Shown here: positions 45,098 through 53,394 of the stretch, in pieces
Numbering within the stretch: position 1 is the first letter of the stretch
Layout: every line of letters begins with the position of its first letter
Notes under the pieces: generated by a model
Seen by the model: only the letters and a program-made list of their open reading frames with translations
Told to the model about the DNA's origin: nothing
Database searches by the model: none
From: Candidatus Epulonipiscium sp.
GTDB lineage: Bacteria; Bacillota_A; Clostridia; Lachnospirales; Cellulosilyticaceae
Direction: 5' to 3'
Assembly: GCA_012841565.1 (NCBI GenBank)
Contig: DUUM01000431.1
Location: 12,230 to 76,229 of the forward strand
Length of the DNA stretch: 64,000 bases
Position numbers and translations under genes: made by a program

Positions 45098-45847
45098 ATG
45101 GAGAAATTATATCACATAGGACTTGATAATAGCCATGGTGCAAAATACGCTATTCTTCCAGGAGATCCAGGGAGAGTAGAGAAAATAGCATCCTATTTAG
45201 ACAATGCAAAATACATTGGAACCAATAGGGAATACACAACTTGGCTAGGTGAAATTGAAGGAGAAAAGGTTTTAGTGATGTCAACGGGGATGGGGGGGCC
45301 TTCTACCGCTATTGGTGTAGAAGAGTTAGTGATGACAGGTGTAGAAACCTTTATTAGAATTGGAACATGTGGTGGAATGGCGACTAAGGTTATAGGCGGG
45401 GACTTAGTCATTGCAAACGGAGCCATTAGAGCTGAGGGGACATCAAGAGAATATGTACCTATTGAGTTTCCAGCCATTTCAGATTTTGATGTTACCTCTG
45501 CATTAGTAACTGGGGCCAAAGAGATTGGAAAAACCTTTCATACAGGAGTCGTACAATGTAAAGATTCATTTTACGGGCAACATGATCCTAATAGAATGCC
45601 TGTCTCCTATATGCTAAATAATCAGTGGGATGCATGGATTAAAGCGGGCTGCCTTGCATCTGAAATGGAAAGTTCTACACTGTTTGCAGTAGCTTCAGTA
45701 TTAGGGGTTAAAGCAGGCTGTATTTTATCAGTGGTGTGGAATCAAGAACGAGAAAAATTAGGATTAGAAAATCCGCATCATCATGATACGACAGATGCTA
45801 TAGCGGCAACCCTTGCAGCAATTAAAGTGCTCATTAAAGGTAAATAA
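45098..45847 (+). CDS. udp: Uridine phosphorylase
   Basis: Cleaves uridine with phosphate to uracil and ribose-1-phosphate (pyrimidine salvage). The 249-residue protein has GDPGRVEKIASYL, STGMGGPSTAIGVEEL and FIRIGTCGGM, and the uridine/base region CKDSFYGQHDP and ASEMESSTLF, with a late VVWNQ. This is the nucleoside phosphorylase I family, Udp type. AAGGAGGCG precedes ATG. It is a single gene between terminators or promoters. Confidence 0.95.
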   Translation: MEKLYHIGLDNSHGAKYAILPGDPGRVEKIASYLDNAKYIGTNREYTTWLGEIEGEKVLVMSTGMGGPSTAIGVEELVMTGVETFIRIGTCGGMATKVIGGDLVIANGAIRAEGTSREYVPIEFPAISDFDVTSALVTGAKEIGKTFHTGVVQCKDSFYGQHDPNRMPVSYMLNNQWDAWIKAGCLASEMESSTLFAVASVLGVKAGCILSVVWNQEREKLGLENPHHHDTTDAIAATLAAIKVLIKGK

Positions 45848-45853
45848 TTTTTG

Positions 45854-45882
45854 TTGACTTGTTTAAACTTATAAAATAGAAT
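45854..45882 (+). promoter_or_regulatory. Promoter of the hydrogenase-maturation leader
   Basis: TTGACT (45854-45859), 17 bases, TAGAAT (45877-45882). It starts seven bases after the udp stop and should begin transcription near 45889. The udp gene has no terminator of its own, so udp transcripts may also enter. Confidence 0.8.
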
Positions 45883-45888
45883 AATAGT

Positions 45889-46092
45889 ATAAGTACATGT
45901 ACTAAGAGAGGAATCTTTTGGTACATGTAACCAGAAACAGCTAATAATAACCTATTCCTAACAAAAAAGAGTGTGCTCTAATTTGAAAGGTGACGGACAT
46001 ATAATGGTACCTGTTTTTTTGGTATACAAAAATGTTGATAAGTCGCACCTTTTAAAAAAGTGCGACTTTTTTAATGGGATTAATTAAGGAGG
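45889..46092 (+). promoter_or_regulatory. Attenuator-type leader RNA of the hyd maturation operon
   Basis: A leader of about 200 bases. Near its 5' end TACATGTAC (45894-45902) pairs with GTACATGTA (45921-45929). An intrinsic terminator (46040-46072) sits 27 bases before the first gene. TTTGAAAGGTG (45982-45992) can instead pair with CACCTTTTAAA (46046-46056), 11 consecutive pairs with one G-T, which would break the terminator. This is the layout of a riboswitch or protein-bound attenuator. I do not recognise a known class. The 100 bases in between (CAGAAACAGCTAAT…, GACGGACATATAATGG) would be the sensor. Confidence 0.65.
46040..46072 (+). terminator. Intrinsic terminator in the hyd leader
   Basis: AAGTCGCAC (46040-46048) pairs with GTGCGACTT (46060-46068); T residues 46067-46072. 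It stands ahead of, not after, a gene. Confidence 0.92.
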
Positions 46093-46098
46093 ATGCGT

Positions 46099-46353
46099 AT
46101 GAAGAAAATTGCAGTTATTAGTGCTATTTTAGAGGAGCCTACAATTATTCAAAATGAATTCAATGAAGTAGTAGCTTCTTTTCAAAATATTGTCAGGGGA
46201 AGAATGGGACTTCCCTTTAATGAGGAGAAGATGTCAGTGGTTTCTTTAACTGTAGTGGGGGATTTAAATGAAATTAATAGCTTGACTGGAAAGTTAGGTA
46301 ATATTCCCCATGTAACCGTTAAGACAGCCATATCAAAAAAGGAAATACAATAG
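46099..46353 (+). CDS. TM1266-type iron-only hydrogenase system regulator (ACT-like)
   Basis: An 84-residue protein of the TM1266 family, which is found next to [FeFe]-hydrogenase genes and is thought to be a regulator with an ACT-like fold. It begins MKKIAVISAILEEPTIIQNEFNEVV and has FQNIVRGRMGLPF and VVSLTVVGDLNEINSLTGKLG. The start at ATG 46099 follows AAGGAGGA; ATG 46093 lies inside the site. It is the first gene after the leader terminator. The family's molecular role is not proven. Confidence 0.88.
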   Translation: MKKIAVISAILEEPTIIQNEFNEVVASFQNIVRGRMGLPFNEEKMSVVSLTVVGDLNEINSLTGKLGNIPHVTVKTAISKKEIQ

Positions 46354-46372
46354 TACATAATAGGAGGCAAAT

Positions 46373-47749
46373 ATGATTATTAACGATCAATACATTAACA
46401 GTTTACTTGAGGCATCTAAAGGGGTTTCTGAAGAAGAAATAGGAAGAATATTAGATAAAGCAGAAAAATATGAAGGGTTATCACATGAAGAAGTTGCAGC
46501 CCTGCTGGTAACGGGTGAAGGTGAGCATATTAAAAGGATTTTTAATATAGCAGGGAAGATTAAAGAAAATATTTATGGTAATAGAGTCGTAGTTTTTGCA
46601 CCCTTATATGTTTCTGACTACTGTGTTAACAAGTGTAAATATTGTGGCTATAAGTGTGACCAGGATTTTACCCGTAGAAGGTTAACCATGGATGAAATAA
46701 GAGAAGAAGTCGCTATATTGGAAAAAATGGGTCATAAACGTTTAGCCTTAGAGGCGGGAGAAGACCCTGTTAATTGTGATATTGATTACATATTAGAGTG
46801 TATCAAGACGATTTATGATATGAAACTAGGGAACGGAGAAATTAGAAGGGTTAATGTTAATATTGCAGCAACCACGGTTGAAGAGTATAGAAAGTTAAAA
46901 GAAATAGGGATCGGAACCTATATTTTATTCCAAGAAACATACCATAAAGAAACTTATGAGGAGGTTCATCCTGTAGGTCCTAAACACAATTATGATTATC
47001 ATTTAACTGCCTTTGATCGGGCTATGGAGGCAGGTATAGAAGATGTTGGTGGTGGGGTACTTGTTGGGCTTTATGAACCTTGTTATGAAGTTTTAAGCCT
47101 AATGCTTCATAATGAATACTTAGAAGAAAAGTATGGTGTTGGATTTCATACTATTTCAGTTCCGAGATTGAAACCAGCAGCTGGTTCTCCATTAACCGAA
47201 TATAAACACCTAGTAGATGATGAAACCTTTAGAAAAATGGTTGCTATTATAAGACTAGCAGTCCCTTATACAGGCATGATTATTTCCACCCGTGAAGACG
47301 AAAAGATGCGTAGAGAACTAATTAAAATGGGTGTTTCCCAGGTGAGTGCCGGGTCTAATGTAGAAGTTGGTGGTTACTCAGCAAGTGAACACGATAATAA
47401 TAATAAACAGTTTGAATTAACGGATAGTAGGTCGGCAATGGAAATACTTAGTTGGCTTATTGAAGACGACTTAGTGCCTAGTTTTTGTACAGCGTGTTAT
47501 AGGAAGGGCAGAACAGGGGACCGGTTTATGTCGCTTGCAAAATCAGGTAATATTAAAAATGTCTGTCATCCAAATGCATTAATGACATTGTGCGAATATA
47601 TGGTTGACTTTGGTAGTGATGAATTTAAGGAACAAGCGGATACACTTATTCAAAGAGAGATTCCAAAGATTGAAAATGAGAAAGTAAGGAAGTTAGTAGA
47701 AGAAAATATTAAGAAGATTAAGGCTGGAGAAAGAGATCTCTATATCTAA
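46373..47749 (+). CDS. hydG: [FeFe]-hydrogenase maturase HydG
   Basis: A radical-SAM tyrosine lyase that cleaves Tyr to p-cresol and supplies CO and cyanide to the H-cluster. The 458-residue protein has the radical-SAM Cys triad in DYCVNKCKYCGY (about 82-90), GEDPVN, and EVHPVGPKHNYDYHL. A C-terminal auxiliary cluster motif (FCTACYRKGRTGDRFM, about 370-385) is typical of HydG and absent from ThiH. The ACT-hydG-hydF-hydE order makes the call secure. AGGAGGC precedes ATG. Confidence 0.97.
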   Translation: MIINDQYINSLLEASKGVSEEEIGRILDKAEKYEGLSHEEVAALLVTGEGEHIKRIFNIAGKIKENIYGNRVVVFAPLYVSDYCVNKCKYCGYKCDQDFTRRRLTMDEIREEVAILEKMGHKRLALEAGEDPVNCDIDYILECIKTIYDMKLGNGEIRRVNVNIAATTVEEYRKLKEIGIGTYILFQETYHKETYEEVHPVGPKHNYDYHLTAFDRAMEAGIEDVGGGVLVGLYEPCYEVLSLMLHNEYLEEKYGVGFHTISVPRLKPAAGSPLTEYKHLVDDETFRKMVAIIRLAVPYTGMIISTREDEKMRRELIKMGVSQVSAGSNVEVGGYSASEHDNNNKQFELTDSRSAMEILSWLIEDDLVPSFCTACYRKGRTGDRFMSLAKSGNIKNVCHPNALMTLCEYMVDFGSDEFKEQADTLIQREIPKIENEKVRKLVEENIKKIKAGERDLYI

Positions 47750-47761
47750 AAGGGGGCCGCT

Positions 47762-48979
47762 ATGGAAAAGACGCCAATTGCATCAAGATTACATGTTGGT
47801 ATTTTTGGAAAGACAAATGCAGGAAAATCAAGTTTGTTTAATGCGATTTTTGGGCAAGATGTGGTGATTGTATCAGAGCACAAGGGTACAACCACAGACC
47901 CCATTGTTAAGGCTATGGAACTTAACCCTTTTGGGCCTATTGCTCTTATTGATACTGCGGGCTTAGATGATGATACGGTTATGGGGGAAAGCAGGGTAGG
48001 TAAAACAAAAGATATTTTAGGAAGAATAGACTTTGCTATCTACGCTACAGACATTAGAGTATTTGATGAAGTTGCCTATTTAGAGATGGTGTTACAGTTT
48101 AAAAAAAATAAAATATCTCATATCCTGGTTTTTACAAAAGAGGATCAAGTAACAAGCTTTAAAAAGCAAGCAATTAAAAAAACATATAAGGATGCAGTTT
48201 TTACATCTACTCATGATCCTAGTTCAATTAACACCTTGAAGTTAATAATAGGCAAGAGACTACAGAATCTAAAAACCAAGGATGAACCTCTTATAGGGGA
48301 TTTATTACCCGAAAAGAGTACGGTGGTAATGGTGGTACCTCTTGATGAAGCAGCACCTAAGGGGCGATTGATTTTGCCTCAAGTTCAATTTATTAGGGAA
48401 TGCTTGGATTATGGCATTCAATGTTTGGTTACAAGGGAAACTGAACTAGCAGAAGCTTTAAAGAATCTAAAGAAGGTAGATCTTGTAGTGACTGATTCTC
48501 AGGTTTTTGGGATTGTTAATAAAATAGTTCCCAAGGAAATTCCCTTAACTTCTTTTTCTATGCTTTTAGCAAGACAAAAAGGTGATATAGATCAACTTAT
48601 AGAAGGCGTTAAAAGTCTAGAGACTATCTCTGATAACGGAAGAATTTTGATGGCGGAAGGATGTTCACATAGTGATACCCATGAGGATATTGGTAGAGTA
48701 AAGATTCCTAACTTGATTAAAAAATATACAGGTAAACAACTTAAGTTTGATTTTTGTTCAGGCTACGATTTCCCTAAAGATTTAAAAGCCTATGATTTAG
48801 TTGTTCACTGTGGGGGATGCATGTTAAATAAGAAATCTGTTTTAACCCGCCTTTGGGTTTGCGAGGAGATAGAGGTTCCAGTTACCAATTATGGGGTTGC
48901 ATTGGCATATCTCAATGGAATTTTACCAAGAAGTAGTGAAATATTTAAATTAGGATATGAGGTGGAAGGCCATGATTGA
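47762..48979 (+). CDS. hydF: [FeFe]-hydrogenase maturation GTPase HydF
   Basis: A GTPase scaffold that assembles the 2Fe subcluster and transfers it to HydA. The 405-residue protein has a Walker A GKTNAGKSS (about 16-24), G3 motif DTAGLDD and TKED, a dimerisation middle, and the C-terminal cluster site with CSH (about 300) and HCGGC (about 349-353). Start at ATG 47762 follows AAAGGGGGC. Its end overlaps hydE by eight bases. HydA itself is not in this window. Confidence 0.96.
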   Translation: MEKTPIASRLHVGIFGKTNAGKSSLFNAIFGQDVVIVSEHKGTTTDPIVKAMELNPFGPIALIDTAGLDDDTVMGESRVGKTKDILGRIDFAIYATDIRVFDEVAYLEMVLQFKKNKISHILVFTKEDQVTSFKKQAIKKTYKDAVFTSTHDPSSINTLKLIIGKRLQNLKTKDEPLIGDLLPEKSTVVMVVPLDEAAPKGRLILPQVQFIRECLDYGIQCLVTRETELAEALKNLKKVDLVVTDSQVFGIVNKIVPKEIPLTSFSMLLARQKGDIDQLIEGVKSLETISDNGRILMAEGCSHSDTHEDIGRVKIPNLIKKYTGKQLKFDFCSGYDFPKDLKAYDLVVHCGGCMLNKKSVLTRLWVCEEIEVPVTNYGVALAYLNGILPRSSEIFKLGYEVEGHD

Positions 48980-50003
48980 GAAGTTATATAAAACCAATGT
49001 GTTAAGCCGAGATGAATTAATTAAACTGATAGAAGAAAATATAGAAAAGACAGACACTAAGCTACTAGAGGCAGCTAATAAAACAAGGGAAAAATACTAT
49101 GATAAAAAGGTGTTTTTTAGGGGACTAATCGAACTTAGTAATTACTGTAAAAATGATTGCTATTATTGTGGGATTAGGCGCAGTAATGACAAAGCCCATA
49201 GATATAGGTTGACGAAAGAAGATATAATGAATTGTTGCAAAAATGGTTATGATCTTGGATTTAGAACCTTTGTACTTCAAGGTGGGGAAGATGCTTATTA
49301 TACGGATGAGAAGGTAGTGGAAATTGTTAGCCACATAAAAAGAGAGTACCCAGATTGTGCCATTACTCTTTCCTTAGGAGAAAAATCCTTTGAAACCTAT
49401 AAAAAATATTATGATGCAGGGGCTGATCGTTATTTACTAAGACACGAGACAGCCACAGATGAGCACTATGCAAAACTTCATCCACCTAAAATGACCTTTG
49501 AGACCCGTAAGCAATGCCTGTACGATTTAAAAGAAATAGGATTTCAAACAGGAGCAGGCCTGATGGTAGGATCCCCTTATCAAACCATTGAAAATCTTGC
49601 GGATGACTTATTATTTTTAAAAGAATTAAATCCTGAGATGGTAGGAATTGGCCCATTTATCCCTCATCAAGATACGCCTTTTGCAAAAGAAAAACCAGGA
49701 ACGCTAGAAGCAACGATAGCTATTGTTGCCATTACAAGGCTGCTGCTACCAAAATCTTTACTTCCGGCTACAACAGCCTTGGGAACAATTGATCCTTTAG
49801 GAAGAGAAAAAGGCCTCCAAGCAGGAGCGAATGTCGTTATGCCAAATCTTTCACCTATCAGTGTTAGAAAAGATTACTCCCTATATGATAATAAAATATG
49901 CACTAATGATGAAGCTGCTGAATGCAGAGAGTGTATATCTGGTAGAATTATGCGAACGGGATTTGTTCCTGATTTATCCAGAGGAGATTATTTTGATATA
50001 TAG
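48972..50003 (+). CDS. hydE: [FeFe]-hydrogenase maturase HydE
   Basis: A radical-SAM enzyme that makes the dithiolate bridge of the H-cluster. The 343-residue protein has the Cys triad in SNYCKNDCYYCGIRR (about 58-66), FVLQGGEDAYYTDE, HETATDEHYAKLHP and GLMVGSPYQT. ATG 48972 is preferred because GAGGTGGAAGG precedes it; ATG 48957 lies before that site. It overlaps the hydF stop by eight bases and is the last gene of the operon. It converges with the Crp/Fnr gene with only four bases between stop codons. Confidence 0.96.
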   Translation: MIEKLYKTNVLSRDELIKLIEENIEKTDTKLLEAANKTREKYYDKKVFFRGLIELSNYCKNDCYYCGIRRSNDKAHRYRLTKEDIMNCCKNGYDLGFRTFVLQGGEDAYYTDEKVVEIVSHIKREYPDCAITLSLGEKSFETYKKYYDAGADRYLLRHETATDEHYAKLHPPKMTFETRKQCLYDLKEIGFQTGAGLMVGSPYQTIENLADDLLFLKELNPEMVGIGPFIPHQDTPFAKEKPGTLEATIAIVAITRLLLPKSLLPATTALGTIDPLGREKGLQAGANVVMPNLSPISVRKDYSLYDNKICTNDEAAECRECISGRIMRTGFVPDLSRGDYFDI

Positions 50004-50007
50004 AGGA

Positions 50008-50739
50008 TTACGCCACCAAATCTTTAAGAATAGCTAATGATTTAATAAGTATAGCCCTATTGCCAATGACTTCAATAATGTCTTGGCTTTGAAAGTAAGA
50101 TAATTTTCGGCTAATGGTTTCTCTTGTAACGCCAATAAAGTTGGCCATATCTTCCCGGCTCATGGTGAGGTGTATATAGACTTGGTCGGAGTTCTCTGCA
50201 TCAGGTTCCCCGAATGTTTTAGAAAGATTTAAAAGTAAAGAGGCAAGACGTGTTTCTATATCCTTGGTTGTGACAGTTTGAATTAAATTTTCTAATTCAA
50301 AAATCCGATCGTGTGCATATTCTAGAACCTTTAAACTAATATTAGGATTGGTTTTTATAATATGATCGAAATCATTCTTATGAATGGTGCAAAGGGTAAT
50401 ATCTTCCAGGGCAATAGCACTAAAAGGTAAGACACCTTTTTTAAGTAAACTAAGGTCACCCAAGAATTCACCTTCATTTAGGATGTATAGAATTTGTTCC
50501 TTTCCATCTTTATTGTACTTAAAAACTTTCATACTTCCACTATTAAGAATATATAATTTGTCAAAAGATTGTCCTTCGCTAAAAATAAGATCACCCTTGC
50601 TAAATTGTACTTGTGCAACTAAGCCGGTTATTTGCATTAACTCTTCATCAGAAAGAGATGCAAAAAGAGAAACTTTTTTAGCACAATACTGATGGGAGCA
50701 ATTACACCCATTGCCACAAAAATTGTTAGAAGTAGTCAT
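50008..50739 (-). CDS. Crp/Fnr-family regulator with N-terminal Cys cluster
   Basis: A 243-residue regulator, the only clear gene on the minus strand. It has a cyclic-nucleotide-type sensor domain (about 25-150, LFASLSDEELMQITGLVAQV; GEFLGDLSLLKKG) and a C-terminal helix-turn-helix (about 188-215, REDMANFIGVTRETISRKLS). The N terminus carries four Cys (C8, C12, C14, C19 in FCGNGCNCSHQYC) that resemble the Fe-S ligands of FNR-type sensors, so it could sense oxygen or redox. It lies next to hydE and a ferredoxin. The predicted ribosome site on the minus strand is GGAGGG. Confidence 0.9.
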   Translation of the reverse strand: MTTSNNFCGNGCNCSHQYCAKKVSLFASLSDEELMQITGLVAQVQFSKGDLIFSEGQSFDKLYILNSGSMKVFKYNKDGKEQILYILNEGEFLGDLSLLKKGVLPFSAIALEDITLCTIHKNDFDHIIKTNPNISLKVLEYAHDRIFELENLIQTVTTKDIETRLASLLLNLSKTFGEPDAENSDQVYIHLTMSREDMANFIGVTRETISRKLSYFQSQDIIEVIGNRAILIKSLAILKDLVA

Positions 50740-50779
50740 AAATTTATCCCTCCAAAATAATGATGTATTAATTATACCA

Positions 50780-50795
50780 TGTGCTTTGAATCACA
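50780..50795. promoter_or_regulatory. CRP-like operator in the Crp/Fnr gene promoter
   Basis: TGTGCTTTGAATCACA matches the E. coli CRP consensus TGTGA-6-TCACA in nine of ten positions. On the minus strand it lies between a TTGTAT (-35-like) and a TATAAT (-10-like), so a bound protein would block the regulator's own promoter. Confidence 0.5.
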
Positions 50796-50919
50796 TACAA
50801 AGAAATTTTAATTTGTATAATTAAGTTATAGGAATAAATAATAAGAAATACATTATTTTAAAACTTATCGTATAAGTTTGCTTTAAGAAGGAATAATAGA
50901 TTAATAAAGGAGTGATTCA

Positions 50920-51108
50920 ATGAAGGCTTATGTAGATAAGGATACGTGTATAGGGTGTGAGTTATGTCCAGATATTTGCCCAGAGATATTTTCGATGGAA
51001 GATGATGGGCTTGCAGTTGCTCAAGATATTGAAATATCAGATGAGATTCTAGAGAGTGCTAAAGAAGCAGAATCTAGCTGCCCAGTAGAGGCAATTAGAG
51101 TTGAATAA
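50920..51108 (+). CDS. Ferredoxin, [4Fe-4S] type
   Basis: A 62-residue electron carrier. It has CIGCELCPDIC (Cys 10, 13, 16, 20) and CPVEAI with Cys 54. This is the single-cluster ferredoxin layout of Clostridia and Thermotoga: Cys 10, 13, 16 and 54 hold the cluster, and Cys 20 is extra or forms a disulfide in relatives. The acidic surface suits ferredoxin partners. AAGGAG precedes ATG. It may feed the hydrogenase served by hydEFG, but that is inference. Confidence 0.94.
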   Translation: MKAYVDKDTCIGCELCPDICPEIFSMEDDGLAVAQDIEISDEILESAKEAESSCPVEAIRVE

Positions 51109-51120
51109 TGGAAGGTTTAT

Positions 51121-51162
51121 AATAAGTCATACAATAACATGCTGTGTTATTGTGTGACTTAT
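51121..51162 (+). terminator. Terminator after ferredoxin
   Basis: A long inverted repeat (AATAAGTCATACAATAACA and its near-complement) with a few mismatches. No long T tract. Confidence 0.75.
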
Positions 51163-51224
51163 TATGCTTTCATTTTCTCTTTTAGTAGTATATAATATGG
51201 GAATGAGTGGTATAAAGACGGGGA

Positions 51225-51334
51225 TAGAAACAAATAAAGAGACACTATAACCTAACACTCTAAAAAGGAACTAAATACAAAGTGTTAATACCGGTAGGGG
51301 CTGGTACTAGCAATAGTAGGGGAGATGTAATGAT
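51225..51334 (+). promoter_or_regulatory. Leader ahead of the GGDEF-EAL gene
   Basis: AACACT near 51255 pairs with AGTGTT near 51281, and TACC near 51289 pairs with GGTA near 51303, giving two short hairpins close to the start. The 225-base gap 51109-51334 has no gene. The leader does not match c-di-GMP-I, and I could not match it to c-di-GMP-II. Confidence 0.3.
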
Positions 51335-53377
51335 ATGAAGGTTAGAACAAAAAAAGAACCTAATATGCAAAGATTTAAGCGTGTAGTATATTTAGGGGTA
51401 ATAGGAGTTGTATGGATTAGTGTGTGGAATCAAGTGTTTAGTAAGATTATATCAGATAGGGATCATTACATAAAATTGCAGCCATATAAAGACTTATCTT
51501 ATATGATCATCACAACAATTGTGATGTATATATTAGTCAAAAGCAATATAGAAAAAACAGATTACTCCTTAGATATAGCATGTGGTGATTATGACAAGTT
51601 AAACCAAACGCATGATATATTATCAGAAAAAGACAATAATTTAAGACAAAGATTTGAAAAGTTAAAAGATAACCACGAAGATTTACTAAGCAGTGACCAA
51701 CGTTATAAACTCGTTATTGAGGGATCAAGAGATGGGATTTGGGACTGGGATTTAGTGAATAATACATTTTATAGTTCGATAAAATGTAAAGAGAATTTTG
51801 GCTATGAAGAAGATGAAATAGGTAATACCTATGACTCATGGATGAGTCTCATTCATAAAGACGATGTAAAAAAAGAAGAGGAAGGCATTAATGAATATAT
51901 TCTTTCTCAAAAAGGTATATATGAGAATGTATACCGGATAAGATGTAAAGATGGAAGTTATAGATGGATTTCAAGTAAAGCAAAGGCTATATGGCATGAA
52001 GAAGGGTGGCCGATTCGAATGGCAGGCTCCCACACAGATGTAACACAGCAAAAAGAAATGGAAGACAAGGTATATTCTTTAGCCTATTACAATATGCTAA
52101 CAGGGATGCCAAACAGATCTAGATTTAATCAAAAGGTCAATAGGAAGATAAGTGGATATAAAGATACAGGAGACAAATTAGCAATCATATATATGAATGC
52201 AGATAACTTTAGACGTATTAATGATACCTGGGGATATGAAGTAGGAGATGCCCTGCTTAAACATATAGCTAATGTAATTGGTAGATATACTGAAGAATTT
52301 TATTTGTGTGCTCATTTAGGCGGGGATGAATTTGCCATTGTAATAGATAAGGTAGATGACAGAATTGAAATAACCAATAGAATTAAAGCATTTTTAAAGG
52401 AGTTTGAAACACCTTGGGAATTTAAAAAACATAAAATATTTTTAAGTTTTAGTGTGGGTATTGTAATGTACCCTGAACATGGTGATAGTTTATATAGTTT
52501 AATTGTAAATGCGGATACAGCTATGTGGCATGTAAAAAAACATGGTAAAGATGGAATTTGTTTTTATAACACAGAGATGCAAACAAAGAGAGTTAGTTAT
52601 ATCCAAACTGCCCATCAAATAAGGAAGGCACTAAAAAACAATGAATTTACTATTTACTATCAACCCCAAATTAGCTTGAAATCTGGAAAGATTGCAGGTA
52701 TGGAGGCTTTAATTCGTTGGCAACATCCTGAAAAGGGATTTATTTCACCAGATGATTTTATACCTTTAGCTGAAGCAACAGGAGAAATACATTCTATCGG
52801 TAGATTTGTTTTAGAAACGGTCTGTCAACAAAAAAAAGAATGGAAAAAGAAGGGGTATCCACCAGTCATGGTCTCTGTTAACGTTTCCGGTAGAAGTCTA
52901 ACGAGAGGAGATTTGGCAGAGGAGATTGAAGAGTTGTTGGAAACTTATGACGTAGAAGGATCAAGTATTACAATAGAAGTTACTGAAACATCAATAATAG
53001 AGGATATAGATATAGCAATCAATACATTAAAGAGAATAAGAAAGTTGGGAGTCAAAATAGCACTAGATGATTTTGGGACAGGCTATTCTTCTCTTACCTA
53101 TTTAAAGAGGTTGCCCATTGATGTTGTAAAGATAGACCGGGAATTTATTAAAAACATTGTAAACAAGGATGAGAAAGAAATAATTGTAGAGGTTGTTGTT
53201 AGAATTGCAGAGGCCCTTAACTTAGAAGTAATAGCTGAAGGGGTAGAAACAAAAGAACAACTATCATATGTTTTGGAATCTAAATGTGAACAAGCTCAGG
53301 GATATTTCTTTAGCAGGCCTGTGACCCCAGAAGAAGTAGAAAAAATATTAGCAGAAGGATTTAGATACGCAATCTAA
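51335..53377 (+). CDS. PAS-GGDEF-EAL protein, probable c-di-GMP phosphodiesterase
   Basis: A 680-residue signalling protein with two N-terminal transmembrane helices (about 15-35 and 50-68), a coiled coil (about 80-115), a PAS domain with PAC (about 120-245; GIWDWDLVNNTFYS), a GGDEF domain (about 255-410; GGDEF at 329-333) and an EAL domain (about 430-680). In the GGDEF domain the metal-binding Asp of the DxD-type loop is Asn (MNADNFRR, N288), which suggests little cyclase activity. The EAL side is complete: EAL 457-459, SVNVSG, ITIEVTET, ALDDFGTGYSS, KIDREF, and VIAEGVET. I infer a phosphodiesterase. Confidence 0.93.
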   Translation: MKVRTKKEPNMQRFKRVVYLGVIGVVWISVWNQVFSKIISDRDHYIKLQPYKDLSYMIITTIVMYILVKSNIEKTDYSLDIACGDYDKLNQTHDILSEKDNNLRQRFEKLKDNHEDLLSSDQRYKLVIEGSRDGIWDWDLVNNTFYSSIKCKENFGYEEDEIGNTYDSWMSLIHKDDVKKEEEGINEYILSQKGIYENVYRIRCKDGSYRWISSKAKAIWHEEGWPIRMAGSHTDVTQQKEMEDKVYSLAYYNMLTGMPNRSRFNQKVNRKISGYKDTGDKLAIIYMNADNFRRINDTWGYEVGDALLKHIANVIGRYTEEFYLCAHLGGDEFAIVIDKVDDRIEITNRIKAFLKEFETPWEFKKHKIFLSFSVGIVMYPEHGDSLYSLIVNADTAMWHVKKHGKDGICFYNTEMQTKRVSYIQTAHQIRKALKNNEFTIYYQPQISLKSGKIAGMEALIRWQHPEKGFISPDDFIPLAEATGEIHSIGRFVLETVCQQKKEWKKKGYPPVMVSVNVSGRSLTRGDLAEEIEELLETYDVEGSSITIEVTETSIIEDIDIAINTLKRIRKLGVKIALDDFGTGYSSLTYLKRLPIDVVKIDREFIKNIVNKDEKEIIVEVVVRIAEALNLEVIAEGVETKEQLSYVLESKCEQAQGYFFSRPVTPEEVEKILAEGFRYAI

Positions 53378-53394
53378 CATAAGGAGTAGACACC

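Noticed and set aside
50384..50692. 102-codon frame on the plus strand opposite the Crp/Fnr gene
   Set aside because: The minus-strand Crp/Fnr protein has full domain support; the plus frame has none.
51225..51334. c-di-GMP-II riboswitch before the GGDEF-EAL gene
   Set aside because: The conserved blocks of that class are not visible; only short inverted repeats are.
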